Shown piece by piece: positions 55,750 to 64,000 of a stretch of 64,000 nt of DNA (its first letter is position 1; every line of letters begins with the position of its first letter). Origin of the DNA: Sphingobacterium lumbrici (GTDB taxonomy: Bacteria > Bacteroidota > Bacteroidia > Sphingobacteriales > Sphingobacteriaceae). Below the pieces are notes generated by a model that saw nothing but the letters and a program-made list of their open reading frames with translations, was not told the origin of the DNA and did no database searches. The stretch covers positions 62,001-126,000 of the forward strand of contig NZ_SRZY01000023.1 of the NCBI RefSeq assembly GCF_006476045.1, written 5' to 3'. Position numbers and translations under genes: made by a program.

Positions 55750-56127
55750 TTAGAAAGGCAAATCATCGTCATCTGCACCCGAAGATGTAATATCCACTGG
55801 TGCCGGCATTTCAGCAAATCCTGGAGCCGAAGCAGCAGTACCTGTATTAGCCAATTTTGTTACACGCCAAGCGACTAATGAGTTGAAGTACGTTGTTATT
55901 CCATCTTTATTTGTCCACGGACGGCCACGAAGATTGAAAGAAACTTCAATTTCGTCTCCAATAGCTAAATTATCAAAGATGTTTACCCTATCTTGTGTTG
56001 ATTCAAAGCGAATGTATTCTACAAACTGTGGATTTTCTGCGTAAGCAACGATTAAATCTCTCTTTTTGAAAGATTCTGTAACTTGTTGTATCGCACCTAT
56101 TTCGTGCACTTTTCCTCTAATTTCCAT
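55750..56127 (-). CDS. DUF3127 protein with SSB-like acidic C-terminal tip
   Basis: The 125-residue protein starts MEIRGKVHEIGAIQQVTESF and has a compact beta-rich domain (about 1-95; EIEVSFNLRGRPWTNKDGI, FNSLVAWRVTK) typical of the Bacteroidota DUF3127 family, which looks OB-fold-like. A short A/P/G-rich linker then leads to the terminal DDDDLPF, the same acidic-aromatic tip with which SSB proteins recruit repair and replication partners. Single-stranded DNA binding is therefore plausible but not shown. The ATG at 56127 is used; a TTG two codons earlier is unlikely. A plus-strand promoter for the divergent methyltransferase lies close by. Confidence 0.8.
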   Translation of the reverse strand: MEIRGKVHEIGAIQQVTESFKKRDLIVAYAENPQFVEYIRFESTQDRVNIFDNLAIGDEIEVSFNLRGRPWTNKDGITTYFNSLVAWRVTKLANTGTAASAPGFAEMPAPVDITSSGADDDDLPF

Positions 56128-56179
56128 AATCAAAAATATTAAACGATAAAATTACACATTTTTTGCGTTTTAGATTAGT

Positions 56180-56187
56180 TAACTTTG
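56180..56187 (+). promoter_or_regulatory. -7 promoter element of the THUMP methyltransferase gene
   Basis: TAACTTTG fits TAnnTTTG and ends 7 nt before the ATG at 56195. Confidence 0.55.
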
Positions 56188-56194
56188 TAGAAAT

Positions 56195-57358
56195 ATGACA
56201 GAAGTTTTCAACACCCCGAGTAAAGTTATCATAACGTGTAACAAAAGGCTTTCGCCTTACTTACAAGAAGAAGTCAAAAGTTTAGGCTTCGAAATCAAGC
56301 GTGCATTTAATACAGGCGTAGAATTATTCCTTTCGGTAAATGACTGCATCAAATTGAACCTCAACCTAAGAACGGCAAGTCAGGTTTTATATGAATTAAA
56401 GTCTTTCAGGGCTAATGACCCAAAAGAACTTTATGACAATTTAGTAAAAATAGCATGGGAAGACATTATACCTTTTGATAGTTATTTTTCGGTGACTTCA
56501 AATGTTCATAATGAGACTATCACGACACCATTATTTGCGAATGTCAAAGTAAAAGATGCTATTGTCGACCGCATAAAAGATAAAAAAGGCGTGCGTCCGG
56601 ATTCCGGGCCTGACTATCATAAATGTGTGATCCATCTGCACTGGATGGAAGAACGCGCAGAAATATTTCTGGATACCTCAGGTGAAACATTAGCAAAACA
56701 TGGTTACCGGAAACATCCCGGAAAGGCACCGATGCTTGAAGCACTGGCTACTTCTACTATCATGGCAACACAATGGGACGGCAAATCGCCCTTTATAAAT
56801 CCGATGTGCGGATCGGGTACCCTGGCTATTGAAGCCGCTTTATTAGCGCAAAAGAGAATGCCGGGCTTGCAGCGCATGAATTACTCGTTCATGCATTTCA
56901 TCGGATATGATGAAGAAGTGTTTTTTGAAGAACGAAGAAAGATAAAAGACATTGCCGATAAAACTATTTTGCCTCAGATTGTCGCATCAGATATTTCCGA
57001 TCAAGCGATTGAAATTGCTAAAATGAATGCCCGTACCGCGGGAGTTGAACACTTAATCACATTTGAAGTCTGCGATTTTGCAGATACAACAATCCCGCAA
57101 GAAGGGGGTGTTATTATGTTCAATCCTGAATATGGTGAACGCCTAGGTACACATTCCAAATTAGAAATCACCTATAAAAGAATCGGAGATTTCTTAAAGC
57201 AGGAATGTAAAGGATATCGGGGATATGTATTTACCGGGAATCCAGAATTAGCGAAAAAGATCGGATTGAAAGCATCCCGAAGATTTGAATTTTTTAACGG
57301 AAAATTAGATTGTCGGTTATTGCAATACGAATTGTACGACGGTTCAAAAGATAATTAA
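56195..57358 (+). CDS. THUMP-domain 23S rRNA guanine-N2-type methyltransferase (RlmL-like)
   Basis: This 387-residue protein has an N-terminal THUMP RNA-binding domain (about 1-165) and a UPF0020-type SAM-dependent methyltransferase domain (about 165-385), resembling the N-terminal half of RlmL, which makes m2G2445 in 23S rRNA. Motifs are GYRKHPGKAPMLEALA, INPMCGSGTLAIEAAL, VASDISDQAIEIAKMN and the catalytic-loop MFNPEYGERLG. The loop reads NPEY rather than NPPY, a variant I believe is frequent in Bacteroidota. The RlmK half is absent. The HD hydrolase gene begins 3 nt after its stop. Confidence 0.88.
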   Translation: MTEVFNTPSKVIITCNKRLSPYLQEEVKSLGFEIKRAFNTGVELFLSVNDCIKLNLNLRTASQVLYELKSFRANDPKELYDNLVKIAWEDIIPFDSYFSVTSNVHNETITTPLFANVKVKDAIVDRIKDKKGVRPDSGPDYHKCVIHLHWMEERAEIFLDTSGETLAKHGYRKHPGKAPMLEALATSTIMATQWDGKSPFINPMCGSGTLAIEAALLAQKRMPGLQRMNYSFMHFIGYDEEVFFEERRKIKDIADKTILPQIVASDISDQAIEIAKMNARTAGVEHLITFEVCDFADTTIPQEGGVIMFNPEYGERLGTHSKLEITYKRIGDFLKQECKGYRGYVFTGNPELAKKIGLKASRRFEFFNGKLDCRLLQYELYDGSKDN

Positions 57359-57361
57359 TCC

Positions 57362-58015
57362 ATGCTGCCTCAGGAATTCATCGACAAAACAGCCTCTTTT
57401 GTCCAAGACCGGCTAAAAGATGCTGAATCAGGACATGATTGGTGGCACATTCAACGTGTATGGAATAATACAAAGTTGATACTGCAAACAGAAGAAGCAG
57501 ATGCGCTGGTGTGCGAACTTACTGCGCTATTGCACGATATCGCAGACAGCAAATTCCACAATGGGGACGAAACCATCGGTCCACGTATAGCGGGTGATTT
57601 TTTAACCTCTATAGGCGTCCATCCTTCCATTGTTGAACATGTACAACAGATTATTTTAAACATGTCTTTTAAGGCTTCATTGGGTGAAGTCAACTTTCAC
57701 AGTAAGGAGTTGGAGGTGGTACAAGATGCCGATCGATTGGACGCTATTGGTGCGATTGGTATCGCGAGAGCGTTCAGTTATGGCGGATACAAAAACAGGG
57801 AGATCCACAATCCGAACATTCCATTTGTAGAAAAACAAAGCAAACAAGCTTATAAAAATACGACCGCTCCTACTATAAACCATTTTTACGAAAAACTGTT
57901 GTTATTAAAAGATAAGATGAATACGGATACCGCCAAGCAAATCGCATTGACGCGTCACGAATTCATGGAACAGTTTCTAGATCAATTTTACGGTGAGTGG
58001 AATGGGGAAAGATAA
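57362..58015 (+). CDS. HD-domain phosphohydrolase
   Basis: This 217-residue protein has the HD metal motif set: H in GHDWWHIQRVW (24-34), HD in ALLHDIADSKFH and D in QDADRLDAIGAIGI. Its order resembles the YedJ-type HD hydrolases, which act on nucleotides or related phosphates; substrate unknown. It starts 3 nt after the methyltransferase gene and is probably in its operon. The DUF4197 lipoprotein gene follows after about 60 bp. Confidence 0.85.
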   Translation: MLPQEFIDKTASFVQDRLKDAESGHDWWHIQRVWNNTKLILQTEEADALVCELTALLHDIADSKFHNGDETIGPRIAGDFLTSIGVHPSIVEHVQQIILNMSFKASLGEVNFHSKELEVVQDADRLDAIGAIGIARAFSYGGYKNREIHNPNIPFVEKQSKQAYKNTTAPTINHFYEKLLLLKDKMNTDTAKQIALTRHEFMEQFLDQFYGEWNGER

Positions 58016-58074
58016 AAAGTAATAAAAAAATAAGACAAAATCTAAGAATAATTATACGTAACAAACAGAAAGTA

Positions 58075-58842
58075 ATGAATAAAAAAATCGCTCAATTACT
58101 CGCCCTAGGTGCAATCTCCTTACCGCTATTTTTGGGTTGTGAAACCATGAGCCAAATTGCAAACACCATCCCAAATACAACTGCAGGAGCTACTTCTCCC
58201 TCAACAACAGGTGCGGTTACACAGACCGAAGCAGTCACAGGGATCAAACAGGCATTGGGCAACGGATTGAGTAATAGCATCAATGCGCTATCCATCAAAG
58301 ATGGTTTTTTGGGTAATGCAGCAGTAAAAATCTTGATGCCTGCAGAAGCACGGCAAATAGAGAAAACTTTACGTTCTGTAGGAATGGGATCACTGGTCGA
58401 CAACTTTATTACCAGCTTAAATAGAGCTGCTGAATCGGCCGTAAAAGAAGCTGCTCCTGTATTCGTCAATTCGCTGTCTCAAATGACGGTAACCGATGCA
58501 TTTAGTATCTTACTAGGTACACAGCAGGATGCAGCAACAATCTTTTTCAAGAGAACAACTTCTGCCACACTGACTTCTAAATTTAGCCCGATTGTTGAAT
58601 CTGCATTAGGTAAAAATAATGTAAGCAGTTATTGGACACAGTTAACATCAGCGTACAATAATCTTCCCCTTACTTCCAATAAAGTAACCACAGACCTAAA
58701 TGTATATGTTACCCAAAAAGCGATAGACGGATTATTTGTAAAAGTCGCCGAAGAAGAACTAAAAATCAGGCAAAATATAGGCGGAGCCCGCAATACCGGT
58801 GTCCTGCAAAAAGTATTCGGATGGGTCGATAGGCAAAACTAG
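58075..58842 (+). CDS. DUF4197 lipoprotein
   Basis: This protein of about 255 residues has a lipoprotein signal (LGAISLPLFLGC, Cys about 22). The rest matches the DUF4197 family: GIKQALGNGLSNSINALS, FLGNAAVKILMPAEARQIEKTL, then FVNSLSQMTVTDAFSILLG and GLFVKVAEEELKIRQN near the end. The function of DUF4197 is unknown; members are small periplasmic or outer-membrane proteins. ATG 58075 gives the complete signal; the upstream extension overlaps the HD gene. Confidence 0.88.
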   Translation: MNKKIAQLLALGAISLPLFLGCETMSQIANTIPNTTAGATSPSTTGAVTQTEAVTGIKQALGNGLSNSINALSIKDGFLGNAAVKILMPAEARQIEKTLRSVGMGSLVDNFITSLNRAAESAVKEAAPVFVNSLSQMTVTDAFSILLGTQQDAATIFFKRTTSATLTSKFSPIVESALGKNNVSSYWTQLTSAYNNLPLTSNKVTTDLNVYVTQKAIDGLFVKVAEEELKIRQNIGGARNTGVLQKVFGWVDRQN

Positions 58843-58908
58843 CTGACATAGACATTAAGCTTTTACAATTTGCATAACCTCAATTGCTAAGACGGACATT
58901 TTAAAATC

Positions 58909-60009
58909 ATGAAGAAACTCAATTTATTAGCCCTACTCTTATTAACCCTTACACTTAGCTCCTGCAAAATTGGACGTTTTATCGTCTATAACTTTGCGGA
59001 TATCAACGACCACAAAAAATTCCCATCCCGTACTATCAGTCGTGGAGACAGCGCCTTTCATTTTGCTGTTGCAACGGAAGGACACTACCCCAAAAAGATA
59101 GATTATAGAGAGCAAAGTCACGACTTTGATACTTTTCTAGCAGAACATGAATCTGTCGCTTTCATGATTATTCGTAATGACAGCATTAAATACGAAAACT
59201 ACTTCAGGGGCTATGATCAGTCGTCCGTAGTTCCTTCTTTTTCTATGGCGAAGTCGGTGACTTCGATATTGATCGGTTGTGCTTTAGAAGACGGCCTTAT
59301 TGGATCTGTCGACGACCCCATCACTAAATATATTCCCGAACTTTCCAAAAATGGATTCAACGAGGTCACCATCGAGCACTTATTGCAGATGACTTCCGGC
59401 TTGAAATTTAATGAAGGATATTACAACCCATTTGGCGAGATAGCTACCTTTTACTATGGAATTAATCTACGCAAAGTGATCAAAAAGCTAAAACTAAAAG
59501 ATACGCCCGGCAACAAATTTGAATACGTAAGTGGCAATTCGCAGTTACTTGGACTGGTATTGGAACGCGCACTTGCTAATAAAACAGTTAGTCAGTATTT
59601 AGAAGAAAAAATCTGGCGTCCGTTGGGAATGGAATACGATACAAGTTGGAGTCTGGATCGCAAGAAAAAGGGTCTGGAGAAAACATTTTGCTGTCTCAAT
59701 GCCGTGGCGCGGGATTATGCAAAAATTGGACGGCTGTACCTCCACGAAGGCAATTGGAATGGCAAACAGATCGTGCCCACAAACTGGGTAAAAGTTTCAA
59801 CAAAAATAGACACTACTGCCGGTAGCAGCTGGCACTACCAATACCAATGGTGGCTACCCACAAAGAATGGTGATTTCATGGCACAGGGCATCCTTGGGCA
59901 ATATATTTATGTCAATCCGGATAAGAACCTCGTAATAGTACGTCTAGGACGGAAAGTCGCTGATGTGAATTGGGCAAAGGTATTTACAGCGATTGCTGAA
60001 GGATATTAG
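58909..60009 (+). CDS. Class C beta-lactamase-like serine hydrolase lipoprotein
   Basis: This 366-residue protein has a lipoprotein signal (LTLTLSSC, Cys about 19) and a serine-hydrolase domain of the beta-lactamase/esterase family. The SxxK motif is in PSFSMAKSVTSIL, the YxN-type motif in FEYVSGNSQLLG, and the C-terminal GILGQYIYVNPDKNLVIVR corresponds to the KTG-strand region. Such proteins act as esterases or D-aminopeptidases more often than as true AmpC enzymes; no beta-lactam claim is made. It sits after the DUF4197 gene and converges with the YoaK-like gene. Confidence 0.88.
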   Translation: MKKLNLLALLLLTLTLSSCKIGRFIVYNFADINDHKKFPSRTISRGDSAFHFAVATEGHYPKKIDYREQSHDFDTFLAEHESVAFMIIRNDSIKYENYFRGYDQSSVVPSFSMAKSVTSILIGCALEDGLIGSVDDPITKYIPELSKNGFNEVTIEHLLQMTSGLKFNEGYYNPFGEIATFYYGINLRKVIKKLKLKDTPGNKFEYVSGNSQLLGLVLERALANKTVSQYLEEKIWRPLGMEYDTSWSLDRKKKGLEKTFCCLNAVARDYAKIGRLYLHEGNWNGKQIVPTNWVKVSTKIDTTAGSSWHYQYQWWLPTKNGDFMAQGILGQYIYVNPDKNLVIVRLGRKVADVNWAKVFTAIAEGY

Positions 60010-60012
60010 ACA

Positions 60013-60747
60013 TCAACGCTTCCTCATACTACGCATGATCCGGTAATATCGGAAAAGGAGTTGATCATACCATAACGTAAAAAGTAGCAACCCGGCCGGA
60101 ATAAAAAGTGTAGACAAGGCAATATGCTGATGACAAAATCCCCCCAATATACCGCCTACAAAAAAACAACTGATAATCGCTAACTTGAGTTGGATGCTTT
60201 TGTATAGCTGCTTCTGCTTGGTACCATCGCTTCTCAAGACAAGTCTTGACAGCTCGATTCCAAGATCGGTAAACAGTCCTGTAAGATGGGTCGTGCGTAC
60301 GACTGACTGCGACACCTTCGTCACCAGTGCATTCTGCAACCCCATGGCAAATAACAACATACAGGCAAGCGAAGTGAATGACAACAAGACACCACTAATT
60401 TCCATATTCCCTAATATGCCTACCGCAACTAAGAGTACGATTTCTAAAGAGACAGGCGCTACATAGCTCACGTGTGGGTTCAGTTGGGATGTCTTCTCCA
60501 TGAGCAAGCCGGAAAGAAAAGCTCCAAAAAGAAACCACAGTACATACAGGAGATATACCCACGCGTTGGTATAACTTCTTAAAAACAGTTCTTCGGCAAA
60601 GAATGCGAAGTGACCTGTTAGATTTGTCGTCAACGTTTGAAAAGCTAGCACCCCCGTTATATTGACCATACCGGCCACCGCCGATAAAAGAGATGCTAAG
60701 CGAAGGTTATGGGAAAACGTACGTCCTTTCCCGATATGTCTGAACAT
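60013..60747 (-). CDS. YoaK/DUF1275-family membrane protein
   Basis: This 244-residue protein has about six membrane segments and the DUF1275 pattern: an early GMVNITGVLAFQTLTTNLTGHFAFFA followed by FAMGLQNALVTKVSQSVVRTTHLTG and a TDLGIELS loop. The function of this family is not established, and a transporter role is only a guess. It ends 3 bp from the convergent hydrolase gene. Confidence 0.88.
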   Translation of the reverse strand: MFRHIGKGRTFSHNLRLASLLSAVAGMVNITGVLAFQTLTTNLTGHFAFFAEELFLRSYTNAWVYLLYVLWFLFGAFLSGLLMEKTSQLNPHVSYVAPVSLEIVLLVAVGILGNMEISGVLLSFTSLACMLLFAMGLQNALVTKVSQSVVRTTHLTGLFTDLGIELSRLVLRSDGTKQKQLYKSIQLKLAIISCFFVGGILGGFCHQHIALSTLFIPAGLLLFTLWYDQLLFRYYRIMRSMRKR

Positions 60748-61048
60748 GCTAAAATGTACATGAATTTAAACTAAGACTAAAGGTAGCTAATAATTGAGAT
60801 AATACTACCATTAGGTGGAAGATATATTGCGAACGACTATGAATTTTCACTAATGGACAGTGATAGTACATTTGAATCCACACTCCCCTGCTGAAGATAT
60901 CTCATCGCATTATTCTTCGGACACCTATGATAACAATAGTCGTCGACCAAGGTAAATCTTATAAAAAAACAGCACCGATTTGCTTAAAAACATCTTCATG
61001 ACACGATTATGTATTGCTTTGCTTAAATTTGTATTTTGACAGCATCAA
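60748..61048. other. Gap without a recognised gene
   Basis: This 300-bp stretch separates the divergent YoaK-like and Mrp/ApbC genes. No coding frame or structured element could be supported apart from the TAnnTTTG element at its right end. Confidence 0.5.
61024..61031 (+). promoter_or_regulatory. -7 promoter element of the Mrp/ApbC gene
   Basis: TAAATTTG fits TAnnTTTG 17 nt before the ATG at 61049. Confidence 0.55.
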
Positions 61049-62107
61049 ATGATTACAAAAGAACAAGTATTACACGCCCTTAGTCACGTTGAAGAACCCG
61101 ATCTTAAGAAAGATCTGGTGACTCTTCACATGATCCAAAATATTGAAATATTTCCCAACAAAATCAAGTTTGACGTTGTACTAACTACGCCCGCTTGTCC
61201 GATGAAAGGCCATATTGAACATGCATGTCGCAATGCGATAGCCTTATTTGTCGATAAAAGCCTGGAAGTAGAGATCAACATGACTTCCAAGGTGATGGGT
61301 GTCGACGCCAATCAACTGTCCGGAATTAAAAATATTATATTAGTTTCCTCCGGAAAAGGCGGGGTAGGCAAATCTACGGTGGCCTCTAATTTAGCACTAG
61401 CATTAGCGGAAAAAGGAGCTAAAACGGGCTTATTAGATGCGGATATTTACGGCCCGTCCCTACCGATTATGTTTGGCTTGGAAGGTGCAAAACCACAATC
61501 GGCAGTAGCAGCAGATGGAAAAACGAAAATATTACCCATTGAGAAATTTGGGCTAAAACTCTTGTCTATCGGTTTCTTTACAGACCCGAATCAACCCATT
61601 CCATGGCGCGGACCAATGGCTACTTCCGCAATTAAACAACTGTTTAATGATTCGGATTGGGGTGAATTGGATTACTTGATCGTAGATATGCCTCCCGGCA
61701 CTGGTGATATTCATATCACGGTATCGCAGTCCTACCCTATCTCGGGAGCAGTTATCGTTACTACGCCGCAGCATGTGGCTTTAGCAGATGCTATCAAAGG
61801 TATGGCCATGTATCAAATGGAAGGGATTAATGTTCCTATCTTAGGCATTGTAGAGAATATGTCTTACTTTACACCTGCCGAATTGCCAGAAAACAAGTAT
61901 TATATTTTTGGAAAAGACGGTGGTAAACATCTCGCAGAAAAAAACAATGTACCGTTCTTAGGTGAGATCCCACTTGTGAAATCTGTTGCTGATGCCGGAG
62001 ATAATGGTTTTCCGATATTATTGGATGCAGATGATGCGGTAGCACAATACTTTTTGGACATTGCCGGACGAGTAGCGCAGGAGGTGAGTATATTGGCGAA
62101 TAGGTAA
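61049..62107 (+). CDS. apbC: Mrp/NBP35 (ApbC)-family iron-sulfur carrier ATPase
   Basis: ApbC/Mrp proteins bind and transfer iron-sulfur clusters. The 352-residue protein has an N-terminal MIP18/DUF59 domain (about 1-85; VEEPDLKKDLVTLHMIQNI) and a deviant Walker A P-loop, SSGKGGVGKSTVASNLA, followed by LLDADIYGPSLPIMFG, DMPPGTGDIHIT and the C-terminal VENMSYF. No CxxC cluster motif stands out between the last motifs; the segment FTPAELPENKYYIFG takes its place, which differs from ApbC with its paired cysteines. The next gene starts 6 nt downstream. Confidence 0.92.
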   Translation: MITKEQVLHALSHVEEPDLKKDLVTLHMIQNIEIFPNKIKFDVVLTTPACPMKGHIEHACRNAIALFVDKSLEVEINMTSKVMGVDANQLSGIKNIILVSSGKGGVGKSTVASNLALALAEKGAKTGLLDADIYGPSLPIMFGLEGAKPQSAVAADGKTKILPIEKFGLKLLSIGFFTDPNQPIPWRGPMATSAIKQLFNDSDWGELDYLIVDMPPGTGDIHITVSQSYPISGAVIVTTPQHVALADAIKGMAMYQMEGINVPILGIVENMSYFTPAELPENKYYIFGKDGGKHLAEKNNVPFLGEIPLVKSVADAGDNGFPILLDADDAVAQYFLDIAGRVAQEVSILANR

Positions 62108-62113
62108 ACTGGT

Positions 62114-62809
62114 ATGAAGAAGTTTCTGTGTGGAATAACCGTACTACTATTTATAAGTGTTTGCTATGGACAGCAGATTAGCCACCGCGAGATGAAAAAT
62201 GGCGATTTGATTTTTGTCGGAGCAGAAGAGGAAAATCTTTCCGGTGCCATTAATAGGGTTACACAACGCTCTAAGGATATTGCCTTCGACCATGTAGCTC
62301 TTTTGGAGATCGATAACGACTCTTTATTTGTATTACACGCTTCCGGAAAAAAAGGAACAGCGCGGGAAAATTTTTGGGATTTTGTACGAAATCAGAAAAA
62401 AGACAGCCAACGGCTTGCTGTCTTTCGTGTAACAGAAGAATATGCAACAGCTATTCCTCTAGCTATTCAGCAGGCAAAGAAGCTCCTGGGTAAGCCCTAT
62501 AATTACACTTATGTTTTAAATGATAGTAGTCTCTACTGCTCCGATTACATCGAACGGATTTTTCGAACGAATAACGTTTTTACTTTGCAGCCGATGACCT
62601 TTGTAAATCCGGAAACAGGTGTGACAGATGAATACTGGAAAACGTTTTATGAGAAACAGGGAATGGAAATACCGGAGGGTAAATTGGGCTGTAACCCGAA
62701 TGGATTAGCGCAATCTCCTAATGTTTCTTTTATCGGAAATATTAATCTGACGACCAGCAAGACACGATCACACAAAATATCCTGCAGGAAAGATGTATTT
62801 CCAACTTAA
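62114..62809 (+). CDS. YiiX/YebB-like permuted NlpC/P60 cysteine hydrolase
   Basis: This 231-residue protein has a signal peptide (VLLFISVCYGQQ) and a permuted papain-like fold of the YiiX/C92 type. The early NGDLIFVGAEEENLS leads to AFDHVALLEI (catalytic histidine) and the later SSLYCSDYIERIF (catalytic cysteine), with KKLLGKPYNYTY between. Such enzymes probably cleave peptidoglycan-type amide bonds or acyl groups; the substrate is unknown. It begins 6 nt after apbC and may be co-transcribed. Confidence 0.85.
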   Translation: MKKFLCGITVLLFISVCYGQQISHREMKNGDLIFVGAEEENLSGAINRVTQRSKDIAFDHVALLEIDNDSLFVLHASGKKGTARENFWDFVRNQKKDSQRLAVFRVTEEYATAIPLAIQQAKKLLGKPYNYTYVLNDSSLYCSDYIERIFRTNNVFTLQPMTFVNPETGVTDEYWKTFYEKQGMEIPEGKLGCNPNGLAQSPNVSFIGNINLTTSKTRSHKISCRKDVFPT

Positions 62810-63301
62810 AAAAACAAAATTTGTCGGTCTGGCCAACCGAGACCATCTAATCTACAAGTACAATTTGCATACATTTTATGCTAAAGACTGAAAAAAGGTT
62901 AATCATACAATAAACCTATAAAAACCGCTTTTATTTCGTATTGATAACGACAAAGATATTCGGCACTTTTTTGATAGTATCTTCTTCTGGTTTTCTCTGG
63001 TTTTTCTTCTGACCAACAGGCGGGTATCTTCGCCCGGTATATTAGTTTTTCCTTACTGTTACCTTAGTATTATCTTAGGCCTATCCACGAAAAGGTAAGG
63101 CAGCCCTAAGACAAAGGTAAGGCAGGGGTAACGCACCCGCCCAATACAGGCCGAAGAACGTCCGAAGAAAGGGAGAAGAAAGTCCCTAGGAACGGGGGCT
63201 GGCAGCAAGTCGCCAGTAGAGATTTCGGATACTTTAAGGGGTATAGTCTCCTGAACAGATCGATAAAACTTAAAATATAAGAGACCTATTTGGTATATAA
63301 T
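62810..63301. other. Intergenic region with a G+C-richer block
   Basis: About 490 bp lie between the YiiX-like gene and the terminator of the second susD. No coding frame is recognisable. The part at about 63000-63240 is richer in G and C than the surroundings and carries the repeated unit AAGGTAAGGCAG twice (near 63092 and 63116) and GGGTAACGCACCC. A dispersed repeat or a decayed element is possible; I cannot identify it. Confidence 0.5.
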
Positions 63302-63336
63302 AATAGCGGTCGGAAGATTTCTTCCGACCGCTATTG
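63302..63336 (-). terminator. Terminator of the second susD gene
   Basis: AATAGCGGTCGGAAGA pairs with TTCCGACCGCTATT around a short loop, about 30 bp beyond the minus-strand susD stop codon. Confidence 0.85.
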
Positions 63337-63362
63337 GACTTAAGTCGTATTTACTTTATCCG

Positions 63363-64000
63363 CTAATTATAACCTGGATTATTTGGTGTTAATAAAGGGT
63401 TAGTATCAATGGCTGAAGTCGGTATTGGATATAGTTCGTCATTAACCGACCTTCCCTTTTCTTCTAAAAATACTGTTGCCATAGATTTGGATGGATTACT
63501 TGACGAAGGTGTCCTTCTCATATCCATCCATCTTAAATTTTCAAAGGCAAATTCTACTCTTCGCTCTTTAATAATATCTTGTAATGTCACCGAAGCAAGC
63601 CCCGCAAGTCCTCGTTTAGTTCGAACATCATTGAATTTACCTATCACATAAGTGTCCGTTGAATTACTTCCATTACTTAAGAAATGAGCTTCGGCAGCTA
63701 TTAAATACATTTCTGATAACCTTAAGATATAATATGGATGTGCTCCGTTACCTTCAGCATCCTGATATTTTTTACAATACCAACCAGAATTGGTTGTTGG
63801 TGCTGGGATCTCTTGGATAGAAGCTGCCTTTCTTGTATCCCCTACTTCATAAGCTCCTACGAGAGATTCATCTACAGGAAGTTCGGCTCTACCACTTCCC
63901 GGCATATTAGGGTGTTGTAAAAAATAATCTAATGCGTTATCTCCTTCTGTAGATGTGTTTACAAATTTCAAAATATGTTCCTTTGATTCGAAAGGTGCTG
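63363..64000 (-). CDS. SusD/RagB-family lipoprotein, C-terminal part
   Basis: The minus-strand frame is open from the right window edge to the stop at 63363. Only about the last 212 residues are present. They carry the SusD C-terminal signature: YYILRLSEMYLIAAEAHF, KFNDVRTKRGLAGL, the IIKERRVEFAFENLRWMDMRR helix and the terminal YPIPTSAIDTNPLLTPNNPGYN. It is classical SusD (PF07980-type C-terminal domain), unlike the SusD at 3723-5369. A SusC gene is expected upstream, beyond the window. Confidence 0.93.
   Translation of the reverse strand, partial: APFESKEHILKFVNTSTEGDNALDYFLQHPNMPGSGRAELPVDESLVGAYEVGDTRKAASIQEIPAPTTNSGWYCKKYQDAEGNGAHPYYILRLSEMYLIAAEAHFLSNGSNSTDTYVIGKFNDVRTKRGLAGLASVTLQDIIKERRVEFAFENLRWMDMRRTPSSSNPSKSMATVFLEEKGRSVNDELYPIPTSAIDTNPLLTPNNPGYN

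Noticed and set aside
58909..60009. AmpC beta-lactamase
   Set aside because: SxxK and Y-type motifs are shared with many esterases and peptidases. Lipoprotein form and divergence make a resistance call unsupported.

Overview
The window is about 64 kb of a Bacteroidota chromosome, most likely family Sphingobacteriaceae (Sphingobacterium/Pedobacter-like). The signs are two SusC/SusD-type nutrient-uptake loci, TAnnTTTG (-7) promoters in front of many genes, a GldJ and a PorW/SprE-like lipoprotein (type IX secretion/gliding), a DUF3127 protein, a NagB protein fused to a PIG-L deacetylase domain, and an A+T-rich genome. Most of the content is chromosomal housekeeping; there is no phage, plasmid, CRISPR array or large island.

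Layout. 1-7.5 kb: end of a ROK-family protein, a SusC/SusD pair, and convergent nagB with a C-terminal PIG-L domain, which suggests an amino-sugar uptake locus. 7.6-8.15 kb: wreck of a methionine-type aminotransferase. 8.2-13.7 kb: TlpA-like thioredoxin, ksgA, a 2-hydroxyacid dehydrogenase, a UbiA-like membrane protein, acs. 13.8-14.1 kb: truncated ECF sigma factor. 14.3-20.1 kb: complete seven-gene Mrp Na+/H+ antiporter operon. 20.1-20.7 kb and 32.0-32.5 kb: two ~520-bp repeat elements in opposite orientation with ~26-bp terminal inverted repeats and a string of hairpins; between them lie trmN6, a phosphodiesterase, a MerR regulator, accD, SRP RNA (ffs), dprA, rsmG, a glycosyltransferase, tgt, an LptF/G permease and an EamA transporter. 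32.6-48.6 kb: mutS, mtgA, a lactonase-like propeller, a SurA-like isomerase, an NTF2-like protein, cysS, der, three tandem initiator tRNAs, era, uvrC and a class A penicillin-binding protein. 48.6-57 kb: PorW/SprE-like TPR lipoprotein, MFS exporter, ispF, gldJ, DUF3127 protein, THUMP methyltransferase. 57-62.8 kb: HD hydrolase, DUF4197 lipoprotein, class C beta-lactamase-like hydrolase, YoaK-like membrane protein, Mrp/ApbC, YiiX-like hydrolase. 63.4-64 kb: C-terminal part of a second SusD on the minus strand, continuing beyond the window.

Functional themes. Translation and ribosome biogenesis (ksgA, rsmG, der, era, tgt, trmN6, cysS, fMet tRNAs, ffs) are well represented. Envelope building and secretion are served by mtgA, PBP1A, the LptF/G permease, the SurA-like isomerase, gldJ and the PorW-like protein. 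DNA repair or uptake genes are mutS, uvrC and dprA. Ion homeostasis is covered by the Mrp operon.

The least-explained material is non-coding or decayed: the inverted pair of hairpin-rich elements, whose variable block keeps a hairpin although its sequence differs between copies; a possible short remnant of the same element near 55.55 kb; a Tgt lacking the usual zinc cysteines; a DUF3127 protein with an SSB-like acidic tip; a 119-bp triplication of initiator tRNA; and two gene remnants. No clearly new multi-gene system was found. All calls come from reading the sequence; no database search was run.
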